The notes under the pieces are model-generated. The model was not told the DNA's origin and searched no databases. It worked only from the letters and a program-made list of their open reading frames with translations. A stretch of DNA of 64,000 bases from positions 17,475 through 81,474 of the forward strand of contig JALFNS010000039.1 of NCBI GenBank assembly GCA_022773945.1. Reading direction: 5' to 3'. Positions 47,514-57,372 of the stretch are shown here, in pieces. This DNA is from Clostridiales bacterium (GTDB lineage: Bacteria > Bacillota > Clostridia > Peptostreptococcales > Anaerovoracaceae). Made by a program: the position numbers and the translations under genes. The number at the start of each line of letters is the position of its first letter. The first letter of the stretch is position 1.

Positions 47514-48589
47514 TTCTCATCTCTCCATACTTCTCTGACTGTAGCCTCAGCGTATCCTCCCGCCGTCTCCAGCCTTATCCTGTCTTCAGGCTTAAGACCC
47601 GATATATCCGTCACAGGCCGGCCCTGCATGTCTCTTATCATGGCATAGCCTCTGCCCAGCGGAAGCGACGGATCGGCAGCTTCAACGGCCGCCTTCAACG
47701 CCTCTATTCTGTCACCGGCTCTGCTGATTCTCTGCATAATCGCATCTCTCATGGAATCCCGCAGGCTCCGTGTGTATTCATCCAGCCTTCTCGTGTCGGG
47801 AACCGCCATCTCCGCGGCTCCCGTAGGGGTTGCCGCCCTGAAGTCAGCCGCAAAATCCGCAATGGTGAAGTCAGTCTCATGACCGACCGCCGATATTACG
47901 GGAATCTCAGAAGCGTAGATACTTCTGGCGACGACCTCTTCATTGAAGACCCACAGCTCCTCCATGGAGCCTCCGCCCCGGCCGGCTATAATTATGTCAA
48001 CATCCTTCCTGCTGCTGTTGATGTAGTCAATCATGGAGCTTATCTCCGCAGCGGCCGCAGGCCCCTGCACAAGCACGGGGCAGATGAGAATGTCTGTGGA
48101 ATTGTTCTTCTCGGTTATGGTTCTTATAATATCCCTGACGGCAGCTCCCGTAGGAGATGTCACCACTGCGATTCTCTCTGGGTGTTCCGGCAGCGGCTTC
48201 TTGTGTGCCGGGTCAAAGAGTCCCTCGCACTCCAGCGCCTTCTTCAGCTGCTGGAACCTTATGGCCAGCTGGCCTTCACCGTTAACCTGAATGTCTCTGA
48301 TGTTAAGGGAGTAGTAGCCTCCTCTCAGGTAGACGGATATGCTGCCCGTTGCCACAATCTCCATGCCCTCCTCCAGAGGGGATATAATCTTCTCTGCCGC
48401 CGATGAGCTGAGAAAGCAGTTTATCTTCGATTCTGCATCCTTCATGGAGAAATACACGTGACCGCTTCCGTGAAACTTCAGATTTGAGATTTCTCCCCTG
48501 ACCGAAACGCTGCTCAGGATAGGGTCCGTCTTGAGAACTCTCGATATGTAATTGTTCAGCTGTCCCACGGACACAGGATTCATTCCCAT
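47510..48589 (-). CDS. xseA: Exodeoxyribonuclease VII large subunit
   Basis: SVRGEISNLKFHGSGHVYFSMKD, VTSPTGAAVRDI, IAGRGGGSMEELWVFNEE. Confidence 0.97.
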   Translation of the reverse strand: MGMNPVSVGQLNNYISRVLKTDPILSSVSVRGEISNLKFHGSGHVYFSMKDAESKINCFLSSSAAEKIISPLEEGMEIVATGSISVYLRGGYYSLNIRDIQVNGEGQLAIRFQQLKKALECEGLFDPAHKKPLPEHPERIAVVTSPTGAAVRDIIRTITEKNNSTDILICPVLVQGPAAAAEISSMIDYINSSRKDVDIIIAGRGGGSMEELWVFNEEVVARSIYASEIPVISAVGHETDFTIADFAADFRAATPTGAAEMAVPDTRRLDEYTRSLRDSMRDAIMQRISRAGDRIEALKAAVEAADPSLPLGRGYAMIRDMQGRPVTDISGLKPEDRIRLETAGGYAEATVREVWRDEK

Positions 48590-49521
48590 AAAAATCTTCC
48601 TCCCAGATAGGCGATACCCACCGCGTTGTCCGAGGAGAGTCCTCTCTCATCGAAATAGACTTCTATATTGTTTTCTGCCAGCTTCTCAGCCGTTTCCCTG
48701 CGTATAAACCGGCTCGAGGCCACGCCGCCCGACATGATTACTCTTCTTATTGAGGTCCTGTCACAGGCCTGGACTATCATAGCCGAAACGGCTTCAGCCA
48801 GCTTCATGAATATTTCTCCCGTCAGGCTTCGCCCCAGCTCCGGTATGAATTTTTTAATCTGCGTATCTATGCCCGAAAGATTTATCTCACCGTTCCTGAC
48901 CTTGATCGCTGTCAGGACATGGGTTGTCACGCCCGTCTCCAGAGCGTACCTGTCCATCTCCTCGCCGCAGGGGAAATCGTATCCCATCGCAACGCCGGCT
49001 CTGTCAAGAACCTGTCCGAGAGCGATGTCCCTGGTGCCTCCCACTACCTCCGGATCATAGGCCGATGCGGGTTTCACTCTGAGAAGCTCAGTAGTTCCGC
49101 CGCTGAAGTGGCATGCGAGAAACTCCTCGCCGTCACTTACGGGTGTTCCTCTGCGCACAGCCTCTATATGACCCTCCTGATGTGAGAATGTCACTACCGG
49201 TATCTTCATGGCCGCAGCCAGAGATTTTCCCAGCTCAAGTCCGGCCAGAAAGCAGGGCATGTAGGAACCGTCGACAGGTCTGGGTCTGTCCGAACAGGCG
49301 ATTCCGTCAATAGGGCCATCGTAGATTTCTCTCATTTCTTTCATGAGAACCGGGAGATTCTTAACATGCTGAAACAGAGCTTCCGACTGTCTAAGGCCCT
49401 TCTCTCCCGGTCTTACCGTCAGGAAACTCCTGATGTCACAGATTATTTCATCGCCTCCGGTCAGAGCCAGAGACGTCTTGTAGTTGCTGGTGTCGATTCC
49501 CAGAACGACTTTATTCTTCAT
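48580..49521 (-). CDS. TsaD/Kae1-like domain protein (apparent TsaD paralog)
   Basis: VLGIDTSNYKTSLAL, VTFSHQEGHI, SGGTTELL, VIMSGGVASSRFIR. Confidence 0.88.
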   Translation of the reverse strand: MKNKVVLGIDTSNYKTSLALTGGDEIICDIRSFLTVRPGEKGLRQSEALFQHVKNLPVLMKEMREIYDGPIDGIACSDRPRPVDGSYMPCFLAGLELGKSLAAAMKIPVVTFSHQEGHIEAVRRGTPVSDGEEFLACHFSGGTTELLRVKPASAYDPEVVGGTRDIALGQVLDRAGVAMGYDFPCGEEMDRYALETGVTTHVLTAIKVRNGEINLSGIDTQIKKFIPELGRSLTGEIFMKLAEAVSAMIVQACDRTSIRRVIMSGGVASSRFIRRETAEKLAENNIEVYFDERGLSSDNAVGIAYLGGRFLWE

Positions 49522-49933
49522 CTTTCTTCAGCCCGGCAGTCACAGATCCGAGAACTCCGTGTACGAATCTGGCGGAATTCTCCGTGCTGAACTTCTTGGC
49601 CAGGTTAATGGCTTCGTTTACGGACACAGCCTCGGGAATATCTTCCGAAAAGAGCATTTCTCCCGTAGCAAGTCTCATTATTGCCAGATCCACCTTGGGC
49701 ATTCTTCCTGTCTTCCATCTGCTGCTGCAGCTGTTTATGATATCGTCAATTTTCTGCAGATTCTCCACGATGTTACCCAGGAGGTCCGCGCCTCTCTCAC
49801 CGTGATTGCCGACGAGCTTCTCTCCCGCCAGACGTCGTGCCGTGCCGGCAGGGTCTTCTCCCGTCAGTGCTCCGGAGGCATCAAGCTCGTAGAGTATCTG
49901 CATCATTATGGTTCTGGCTTCATTTCGTGTCAT
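49511..49933 (-). CDS. nusB: Transcription antitermination factor NusB
   Basis: AISVNEAINLAKKFS-type motif (EAVSVNEAINLAKKFSTENSARFVHGVL). Confidence 0.93.
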   Translation of the reverse strand: MTRNEARTIMMQILYELDASGALTGEDPAGTARRLAGEKLVGNHGERGADLLGNIVENLQKIDDIINSCSSRWKTGRMPKVDLAIMRLATGEMLFSEDIPEAVSVNEAINLAKKFSTENSARFVHGVLGSVTAGLKKDEE

Positions 49934-50267
49934 CTGTCTTCACTCCCTGCACATGAATATTAACGGCTTTGACATTCTGTCCCGTCATTTCCCTGATTTC
50001 CTTCTTCACATTTTCCTGTATGTCCCAGGCTACAGCCGGGATTTTGCATCCGTAACGGACTATAATGTGAACGTCTACGATAATATCGTTCTTTTTGTCT
50101 CTGTCAACCTTGACACCCTTTGACACGAGTTCCCTTCCCAGGATGTTCCTGCTGAGGGTGTTTGTAATTCCTCCGTCCATTGATGCGACTCCGTCTGTCT
50201 TCAAAGCGGCATTGACGGCACAAACGGCTATTATCTCGTCCGATACGTTAATCTTTTCTTCTGTCAT
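49920..50267 (-). CDS. Asp23/Gls24 family envelope stress protein
   Basis: GVKVDRDKKNDIIVDVHIIVRYGCKIPAVAWDIQENVKKEI. Confidence 0.92.
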   Translation of the reverse strand: MTEEKINVSDEIIAVCAVNAALKTDGVASMDGGITNTLSRNILGRELVSKGVKVDRDKKNDIIVDVHIIVRYGCKIPAVAWDIQENVKKEIREMTGQNVKAVNIHVQGVKTDDTK

Positions 50268-51579
50268 CAGAATTCACTTTCAATGTTATCTTCTCTATAC
50301 GTCTGTCTTTAATGGATTTAATGGTGAATACCAGGTTTTCGTAGGGTATTTCTCTGTCGATACTGCTCTCGTCGGGAATCTCTCCCAGAAGGTTGAGAAT
50401 AAAGCCTCCCACAGTTTCCGAATCCCCGGATTCAAGCAGTATTCCCGTCTCCTCGTTAAGATCGTCCAGATCCATACCGCCTTCAACCATATAAAGATTA
50501 TATCCGATTTTCTTTATCTCTTCATCCTCAATATCATACTCATCATCGATATCGCCCATAACCTCTTCAATTATGTCCTCCAGGGTAACTATGCCGCTGA
50601 AACCGCCGTACTCGTCTATAAGGACGGCTATATGCTGCTTCGTCTTCTGAAGCTCGAAGAAGAGTGAGTCTATATTCTTTGTCTCGGGAACGAAATAGGG
50701 CTTTCTCAGTATACCTCTGATATCCACATTGTCAAAGCCTTCCTCTCTGGCCTTGATGAGGTAATCCTTGATGTAGAGTATGCCTATTATATTGTCACTG
50801 TCATCGTCATATACAGGAATTCTGGAGAACCTGAGCTCCATGAGCCTGTCTATATATTCCTCCGCCGGATCGTTCACATCTATGGCGAAGACTTCGGTAC
50901 GCGGAGTCATTATCTCGTATGCCAGCAGGTCATCGAAGGCGAAGACTCCCGTTATCATCTTCTTGCCTTCCTCCTTCAGTTCTCCGCTCTCACGGCCGGC
51001 CTCCAGCATCTCCACTATGTCATCCTCGGAATACACATTGTCATTGGCATCCGTTGGCTGACGGAAGAGCTTCATCATAAGGAATACTATAACAGCAGTG
51101 CACAGCGTCATAGGTCTCATGATTATCACCATGGCCTTTGCGGCAGCTGATGTGTGGAGGGCAACTCCCTCCGCATGAACCACTGCTATTCTCCGCGGGA
51201 AAACCTCGCCCAGAGCGAGCATCACGACACCGGCCAGCAGAAGTACCGCCACTGCGGAAATTATCAGGCACACATTCTCTCCAAGTCCGGTTTCTGACAG
51301 GAGTACTGCCAGAGGGCCTGCGAACACATATTCCGCCATAATGCCGAAGAACATCCACATTAGAACGTTGAAGGCTCTTATTGACAGCTTGTACTCGTGA
51401 GGGCTGTCGATAAGCTCCACAAGACGTGCAGCTTTCCTGTTGCCTTCATCTGCCTGTGCTCTTATTCCCGCCTTGTTCACTTCGGTTATTGCTCGCCTTG
51501 AAGCGGCGAAGTAACCGTTAACGGCTGCTGTTATCACAAGAACTGCTATTCCCCATATGGGTAAAGGGTCCGATGACAT
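50248..51579 (-). CDS. HlyC/CorC family protein (CNNM TM domain, CBS pair, CorC_HlyC)
   Basis: N-terminal TMs; MTPRTEVFAIDVNDP, FSRIPVYDDDSDNIIGILYIKD, DEYGGFSGIVTLEDIIEEVMGDI. Confidence 0.95.
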   Translation of the reverse strand: MSSDPLPIWGIAVLVITAAVNGYFAASRRAITEVNKAGIRAQADEGNRKAARLVELIDSPHEYKLSIRAFNVLMWMFFGIMAEYVFAGPLAVLLSETGLGENVCLIISAVAVLLLAGVVMLALGEVFPRRIAVVHAEGVALHTSAAAKAMVIIMRPMTLCTAVIVFLMMKLFRQPTDANDNVYSEDDIVEMLEAGRESGELKEEGKKMITGVFAFDDLLAYEIMTPRTEVFAIDVNDPAEEYIDRLMELRFSRIPVYDDDSDNIIGILYIKDYLIKAREEGFDNVDIRGILRKPYFVPETKNIDSLFFELQKTKQHIAVLIDEYGGFSGIVTLEDIIEEVMGDIDDEYDIEDEEIKKIGYNLYMVEGGMDLDDLNEETGILLESGDSETVGGFILNLLGEIPDESSIDREIPYENLVFTIKSIKDRRIEKITLKVNSDDRRKD

Positions 51580-51580
51580 A

Positions 51581-52798
51581 TTATTTGTTCTCCTTTCTCA
51601 TCATCCATGATTCGCCGACAGGCTGAACCATTGAAATTCTCACTGTCTGCTGAGGATGAGGTGCGGCAGAAATCGCCTCTCCCTCTTCATCATACATTTC
51701 ATTTACGGTCTGGGTGAAGAAATCCCCCTCCGGTCCGAAGAGCTCCACCCTGTCTCCGATTTCGATTTTGTTTCTCTGCTCCAGGACGGCCATTCCGCTG
51801 TCCGGATCGTATTTTCTGACAAGAGCCAGAAAACTGTAGTCTCTGGTGTATGCACTTGACAGGTAGTTCTGTCCTTCATCTCCGGGCCTGCTGTAATAGA
51901 AGCCTGTGGTGAACTCCCTGTGACTGGCCTTGCACATTTCCTCCATGATACCCGGATCCGGTTCTCTGCCTTCGTAAAATGCATCTATAGCCTGCCTGTA
52001 GGCTTTGATCACGTGTGCCACATAGAATATGCTCTTCATGCGGCCCTCAATCTTGAGAGATGCAACACCGGCTCTGTGCAGGTCTCCGATATGCTCCAGC
52101 ATGCACAGGTCTTTGCTGTTCATTATGTAGGTTCCTCTGGAATCCTCCTCGATCGGCCAGTACTCGCCCGGCCGTTTCGCCTCCTCCAGACGGTAGCTGT
52201 ATCTGCAGGGATGAGCGCAGGCTCCCCTGTTGGCATCCCGCCCCGTCATAAAATTGCTCAGCAGGCATCTTCCCGAATAGGATATGCACATGGCACCGTG
52301 GCCGAAGCATTCAAGCTCCACATCATCGCTGAGGTTCTTCCTGATTTCTCCGATTTCCTCGAGAGAAAGCTCTCTGGCGAGGACTATGCGGCTTACACCC
52401 TGTCTCCTCCAGAATTCTGCCGTCATGCAGTTTGTCATGTTGGCCTGAGTGGACAGGTGGATTTCGTAGCCGGGCACCTCCTCCTTCAGAAGTATGATAA
52501 CAGAAGGATCGGACACTATGAAAGCGTCAGGTTTAAGAGGTGCAACCTCCCTGATGTACGCTCTCAAAGGCTTCAAATCCTCGTTATGGGGAAATATGTT
52601 AAGTGTAAGATGACATCTCACGCCTCTCTCATGGGCGTATTCGATGCCTTCTCTCATTTCTTCGATTGTAAGATTGCCTGCACCGGCCCGGAGTGAGAAT
52701 GCCTCTCCCCCGAAGTACACCGCGTCTGCACCGTAGTCAACGGCAATCTTCAGTTTTTCAAGATCTCCGGCAGGTGCCAGAAGTTCCATTTTTCTCAT
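51581..52798 (-). CDS. Peptidase U32 family protein
   Basis: ELLAPAGDLEKLKIAVDYGADAVYFGG, ECFGHGAMCISYSGRCLLSNFMTGRDANRGACAHPCRY. Confidence 0.95.
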   Translation of the reverse strand: MRKMELLAPAGDLEKLKIAVDYGADAVYFGGEAFSLRAGAGNLTIEEMREGIEYAHERGVRCHLTLNIFPHNEDLKPLRAYIREVAPLKPDAFIVSDPSVIILLKEEVPGYEIHLSTQANMTNCMTAEFWRRQGVSRIVLARELSLEEIGEIRKNLSDDVELECFGHGAMCISYSGRCLLSNFMTGRDANRGACAHPCRYSYRLEEAKRPGEYWPIEEDSRGTYIMNSKDLCMLEHIGDLHRAGVASLKIEGRMKSIFYVAHVIKAYRQAIDAFYEGREPDPGIMEEMCKASHREFTTGFYYSRPGDEGQNYLSSAYTRDYSFLALVRKYDPDSGMAVLEQRNKIEIGDRVELFGPEGDFFTQTVNEMYDEEGEAISAAPHPQQTVRISMVQPVGESWMMRKENK

Positions 52799-53461
52799 CT
52801 ATATCTTCTCTTTATCTATTATGCTCAGGGATATTCCGTCACCCACCGGGAGTACATATGTCTCCCCGTACGGAATACTCCCTATGTATTCCAGGAATTC
52901 TCTCATCCTACGCATACTCGTCTTGTATCTGCCTCTGGTGTCGAATTCGTCCGAAGCGGTCATTCCCTTCATGAGAATGTTGTCGCAGATTATCAGCGCC
53001 CCGTCACTGCAGAGGGGCAGAGCCCTGTCCCAGAAGCTTCTGTAGTGACTTTTGGCCGCATCTATGAACACCATATCGTAGAGGCCGTCCTCATCAGGTG
53101 AAAGTTCCTCCAGAACCTTGATTCCGTCTCCGTGAATCACCCTGATTCTGTCAGAGAGACCGAGACCGGCTATATTGGCCTTTGCAGTATTGAACATGCC
53201 TTCATCTGCTTCCACGGTGGTCACGCTGCAGTCGCAGGCTGATGCGAAGAATGAGGCTGAGTAGCCTATGGCGCATCCTATCTCCAGAACCTTCTCCGGC
53301 TTTCTCATCTCCGTTATAGGCCTGAGAAAGGTCTCAGTTTCTCTGAGAATTATTGGTACGTGCTCCTCCTCACCTTGTGCTCTCAGCTTACCGAGCTCAT
53401 CGTTCAGCGGCCTGTAGAAACCGTCCGTATAACTGCTGATTACAGGATTTACAATATTCAT
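52799..53461 (-). CDS. SAM-dependent O-methyltransferase (YrrM-like)
   Basis: VLEIGCAIGYSASFFA, DMVFIDAAKSHYRSFWDRALPLC. Confidence 0.92.
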   Translation of the reverse strand: MNIVNPVISSYTDGFYRPLNDELGKLRAQGEEEHVPIILRETETFLRPITEMRKPEKVLEIGCAIGYSASFFASACDCSVTTVEADEGMFNTAKANIAGLGLSDRIRVIHGDGIKVLEELSPDEDGLYDMVFIDAAKSHYRSFWDRALPLCSDGALIICDNILMKGMTASDEFDTRGRYKTSMRRMREFLEYIGSIPYGETYVLPVGDGISLSIIDKEKI

Positions 53462-53463
53462 AG

Positions 53464-54540
53464 TCAGTTAAGGTCCTCTTCTGTCCACGGATGCTCCTGA
53501 ATGTTCTTATCATGCCCCGCCTGGGTCTCCGCATAATACACGGTACCGTCAGGTCCGGCATAGAAGAAGAGATCATCCGTCTTCTCGTAATTCAGAACCG
53601 CATCCATATCAATGACAGGAACGGAGCATATAGGACCCGGTGTGAGTCCTGCAAACTTCCTGGTGTTGTACGGTGAATCAGAAGCAAGCTGTGACTGCTT
53701 GAGATCCACACGGTCCTCCTGGTATATATAGCACACTGTTACATCGCTTCCCAGGCTCATGTTCTTATTCAGCCTGTTTATGAACACTCCGGCTATGTGC
53801 GGCGCCTCACTCTCGTTGCTTCCGCCTTCCTTGCACACTATGGAGGCCAGTGAGAGGAATTCGTGCACAGTGTATCCGGATGCCTCAATCTGACTTTTTC
53901 TCTCGCTGAGAACTCTGTCCGTATTGTCCAGCATCATCTCCGTGACGCTCTCGATGGTAGGATTCTCCTCGGTTATGAAATATGTATCAGGGAAGAGATA
54001 TCCTTCGAGAGGATACATAACATCCTTGTCCAGAATATCATCCGTCAGGAACCAGTAGCTGTCGATAAGCTCCTTGAGATAGGCCTTGTCGCTCCAGCAG
54101 CTCAGTATCTCCTTCCTGCTGAAAGGAATTGCCTCAGCCAGAAGCCCGGCATTCTGCTGCAGCCTGTAGCCCTCCTTCATCTCGAAGCTCTCCTTGGACA
54201 GATAGTCGAAATCCCCCGTGTTGATGGCCTTCATCATCTCTCTCAGGCTCATGGACTTGTTAAATACATATGTATTGGCCTGCAGCGTGTCGTATCCGCC
54301 GATACGGGCGCTTATTTTCGCGCAAAAGCTGTTCTTCACAAGTCCCGCCTCGTCGAGTATGGCAACTATTGAAGAAGCTCCGCTTCCCTGCGGTATCTCT
54401 ACTGTTATGTCGTTCTTGTCGGTGGCATCGACGCATCCCGTCCCCGAAAGATAAAAAACGATTCCTCCCGTGAATACCGCCACGACAACTGCAGCGGCAA
54501 TTACCACCGCCTTGAGCCCGGATGACCCTTTACTCCTCAT
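53464..54540 (-). CDS. mltG: Endolytic transglycosylase MltG
   Basis: LEGYLFPDTYFI, LASIVCKEGGSNESEAPHIAGVFINRL, SPYNTRKFAGLTPGPICSV. Confidence 0.95.
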   Translation of the reverse strand: MRSKGSSGLKAVVIAAAVVVAVFTGGIVFYLSGTGCVDATDKNDITVEIPQGSGASSIVAILDEAGLVKNSFCAKISARIGGYDTLQANTYVFNKSMSLREMMKAINTGDFDYLSKESFEMKEGYRLQQNAGLLAEAIPFSRKEILSCWSDKAYLKELIDSYWFLTDDILDKDVMYPLEGYLFPDTYFITEENPTIESVTEMMLDNTDRVLSERKSQIEASGYTVHEFLSLASIVCKEGGSNESEAPHIAGVFINRLNKNMSLGSDVTVCYIYQEDRVDLKQSQLASDSPYNTRKFAGLTPGPICSVPVIDMDAVLNYEKTDDLFFYAGPDGTVYYAETQAGHDKNIQEHPWTEEDLN

Positions 54541-54556
54541 AGATTTTCCTCCTGAG

Positions 54557-54584
54557 CAAAAAGAGGGACGTAAACGTCCCCTTT
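54557..54584 (-). terminator. Intrinsic terminator downstream of efp
   Basis: Minus strand: ggggacg ttta cgtccc tcttttt. Confidence 0.85.
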
Positions 54585-54601
54585 TCTGCGTTCATATTAA
54601 T

Positions 54602-55162
54602 TTACTTGGATCTGCCCAGATATTCTCCTGTTCTGGTGTCAATCTGGATTTTCTCACCCTCTTCAATGAAAATAGGAACTCTGATTACCGCACCTGTCTC
54701 TACAGTGGCATCCTTTGTAACGTTTGTGGCTGTGTCGCCCTTAACGCCCGGTTCCGTCTCGATAACCGTCAGGTCAACGAAGTTAGGAGCCTCAACGAGG
54801 AATGCATTGTCCTTGTAGAATTTGATTGTGGCTTCATCATTTTCTCTGAGATACTTCATAGCATCCTCAACCTGGTCGTAAGTGAGAGGAATCTGATCGA
54901 ATGTCTCAGGGTCCATGAAATAGTAGAGCTCTCCGTCATTGTAGAGATACTGCATTGTCTTCGTCTCGATGTGAGCCTTCGGGAACTTGGCGTCCGGATT
55001 GAAGGACTCTTCCTTAATGGCTCCGGTCAGAATGTTCTTGTGCTTCGTTCTCACGAAAGCGGCACCCTTGCCCGGCTTAACATGCTGGAAATCTATAACA
55101 ACATGCGGATCTCCATCAATTTCGAATGTAATGCCTTTTCTAAAATCGCCTGCATAAATCAT
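54602..55162 (-). CDS. efp: Elongation factor P (start ATG 55162)
   Basis: [43 protein letters not shown]. Confidence 0.97.
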   Translation of the reverse strand: MIYAGDFRKGITFEIDGDPHVVIDFQHVKPGKGAAFVRTKHKNILTGAIKEESFNPDAKFPKAHIETKTMQYLYNDGELYYFMDPETFDQIPLTYDQVEDAMKYLRENDEATIKFYKDNAFLVEAPNFVDLTVIETEPGVKGDTATNVTKDATVETGAVIRVPIFIEEGEKIQIDTRTGEYLGRSK

Positions 55163-55204
55163 AGTATATTCGCCTTTCTTCAATACATATCATATATCCA
55201 TTAA

Positions 55205-55232
55205 ATTATACCAAAATCGCCATACATTTCAA
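55205..55232 (-). promoter_or_regulatory. Promoter of efp
   Basis: Minus strand TTGAAA - 16 nt - TATAAT. Confidence 0.7.
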
Positions 55233-55236
55233 GTAC

Positions 55237-55605
55237 CTAGCGAAAGCTTCCCATGTCACCCATAGGTCCGAAGCCGAAGTCCGCCACATCGCCTATTATC
55301 TTGTATGCATCGGCCATCATGGTGCTGAATCTCATCTGACACTGGAAAAACTCGTTGGTGAGAGGATCCTGAAGGAGCACTGCCCCCAGCTGCTGAATCT
55401 GCTGCATTGCCTCCATATCCATCTCCTTGCCCATCATCTGACTCGCCTGAAGTTCGAACTGCTTCTTCGTAAAGTCCTTGATAGCCTTGTCGAGATCGGG
55501 ATTGGCCTCAACCTTCTTCTTCACATCGTTGTATCTCTTGAATTCCTCCGATTCCCTGATGGCGTCAGCCAGCTTGTGCGCCTGGTCGTATACGTTCATA
55601 ATCAT
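55237..55605 (-). CDS. YlbF/YmcA family regulator
   Basis: VYDQAHKLADAIRESEEFKRYNDVKKKVEANPDLDKAIKDFTKKQFELQ. Confidence 0.9.
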   Translation of the reverse strand: MIMNVYDQAHKLADAIRESEEFKRYNDVKKKVEANPDLDKAIKDFTKKQFELQASQMMGKEMDMEAMQQIQQLGAVLLQDPLTNEFFQCQMRFSTMMADAYKIIGDVADFGFGPMGDMGSFR

Positions 55606-57368
55606 ACCTCCATAAATATCGGCAATATAACGGGATTTCTCTTGGTCTTGTTGTATATATACTTCCTGAGGCCTTCTCTGACGGCAGTCTTGATGCTGTT
55701 CCAGTCCTTGACTCCGTCCTCCAGACCTGCATTTATAATCTCCTCGGCCTTTGCACAGGCGGCATCTATGAGATCCTCGTTTTCTCTCACATACACGAAG
55801 CCTCTGGATATGATATCAGGTCCCGAAACTATATATCCTGCCTTCCTGTCTATAGCGGCGACAAGTATTATAAGTCCCGATTCGGAGAGGAGTCTTCTGT
55901 CTCTGAGGACTATGTTGCCCACATCTCCGATGCCCAGACCGTCGACCATTATACCCTCGGCGGAGCAGTACTTCTCCGTCTTGACCGCGGATTTCGATGA
56001 GAGACTCAGACAGTCTCCGTTATCGAGTATGAAAACGTTCTCCCGCGGCATTCCCAGCTCAGCGGCCAGATCCGCATGCCTCTGCAGATGCCTTGACTCT
56101 CCGTGCACAGGCATGAAGTACTTCGGCCTTATGAGAGAATGCATGAGCTTGAGCTCCTCCTGGCAGGCATGTCCGCTCACGTGTGTCTCGGCTATGTCCG
56201 AGTAGATAACCTCAGCTCCCTTGGCCACGAGCTGGTTAACAACATTTGAAACCGTCAGCTCGTTGCCCGGAACAGGCGTGGACGAAAGAATTACCATGTC
56301 GTTCTTTCTTATGTTTATCGCCTTGTGATCGTTTGATGCCATTCTGGCCAGGGCCGACATAGGTTCTCCCTGGCTTCCCGTGGTGATTACCACAAGCTCC
56401 TTGTCCGGTATGTTGTTGGCCTTGTTCAGATCCACAAGACTCCTGTCAGGTATCTTGATGTACCCCATCTCTCTGGCCAGATCCACAACATTTACCATGC
56501 TCCTGCCGGATATGGCCACCTTCCTCTTGCAGAGGAGAGCTATATCGATAATCTTCTGTATTCTGTGAACGTTTGATGAGAATGTGGCGATTATTATTCT
56601 CTTCTTGGAGCTTCTGAATATTCCCTCCAGAGTCTCGCCCACCACCTTCTCCGACTGGGTGTATCCCTGTCTCATGACATTGGTGCTGTCCGCCATCATG
56701 AGGAGAACGCCTTCCGACCCTATCTGGGCGAACCTGGCGAAATCTATGGGATTGCCGTCAACCGGAGTGTAGTCTATCTTGAAATCTCCCGTGTGGAATA
56801 TCCTTCCCGCAGGCGTCTTGATGCTGTAGCATACGGAGTCGGCTATGGAGTGAGTTATTCTCAGTGGCTCGATGGTGAAAGAGCTTCCCACTCTGAACTC
56901 CTTGCCCGGCGATATGGCTCTCAGATCTCCTCGGATGCCGTGCTCCTTGAGCTTGTTCTCAATAAGACCCAGCGGGAATCTGAGACCGTATACCGGCACG
57001 TTTATTTTCTGGAGAAGATAAGGCACCGCACCTATATGATCCTCATGTCCGTGAGTGATTATCAGTCCTCTGATTTTCTTGTCCGATTTAAGGAGATAAT
57101 CAAAGTCCGGAATAACCTTGTCTATGCCGAACATGTCATCGTCCGGAAATGAGAGCCCGCAGTCAACGAGCAGAATCTCATTTTTATATTCGATGGCGGT
57201 CATGTTCTTGCCGATTTCTCCAAGACCTCCCAGGGGAATGACCTTCACCTCCGCCGGTTTGCCGGAGGAGCTTCCCCTGGATTTTTTTACGTTCTTTTTA
57301 GGCGGAGCCTGCTGCTTCCTGCCTCCTGTGCTTTTCCCCTTCTGATTCTGTACTTTCCTTTCACTCAT
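55602..57368 (-). CDS. rnj: Ribonuclease J
   Basis: PLGGLGEIGKNMTAIEY, ITHGHEDHIGAVPYLL, MPVHGESRHLQRHADLA; lysine/arginine-rich N-terminal extension. Confidence 0.96.
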   Translation of the reverse strand: MSERKVQNQKGKSTGGRKQQAPPKKNVKKSRGSSSGKPAEVKVIPLGGLGEIGKNMTAIEYKNEILLVDCGLSFPDDDMFGIDKVIPDFDYLLKSDKKIRGLIITHGHEDHIGAVPYLLQKINVPVYGLRFPLGLIENKLKEHGIRGDLRAISPGKEFRVGSSFTIEPLRITHSIADSVCYSIKTPAGRIFHTGDFKIDYTPVDGNPIDFARFAQIGSEGVLLMMADSTNVMRQGYTQSEKVVGETLEGIFRSSKKRIIIATFSSNVHRIQKIIDIALLCKRKVAISGRSMVNVVDLAREMGYIKIPDRSLVDLNKANNIPDKELVVITTGSQGEPMSALARMASNDHKAINIRKNDMVILSSTPVPGNELTVSNVVNQLVAKGAEVIYSDIAETHVSGHACQEELKLMHSLIRPKYFMPVHGESRHLQRHADLAAELGMPRENVFILDNGDCLSLSSKSAVKTEKYCSAEGIMVDGLGIGDVGNIVLRDRRLLSESGLIILVAAIDRKAGYIVSGPDIISRGFVYVRENEDLIDAACAKAEEIINAGLEDGVKDWNSIKTAVREGLRKYIYNKTKRNPVILPIFMEV

Positions 57369-57372
57369 CTAA

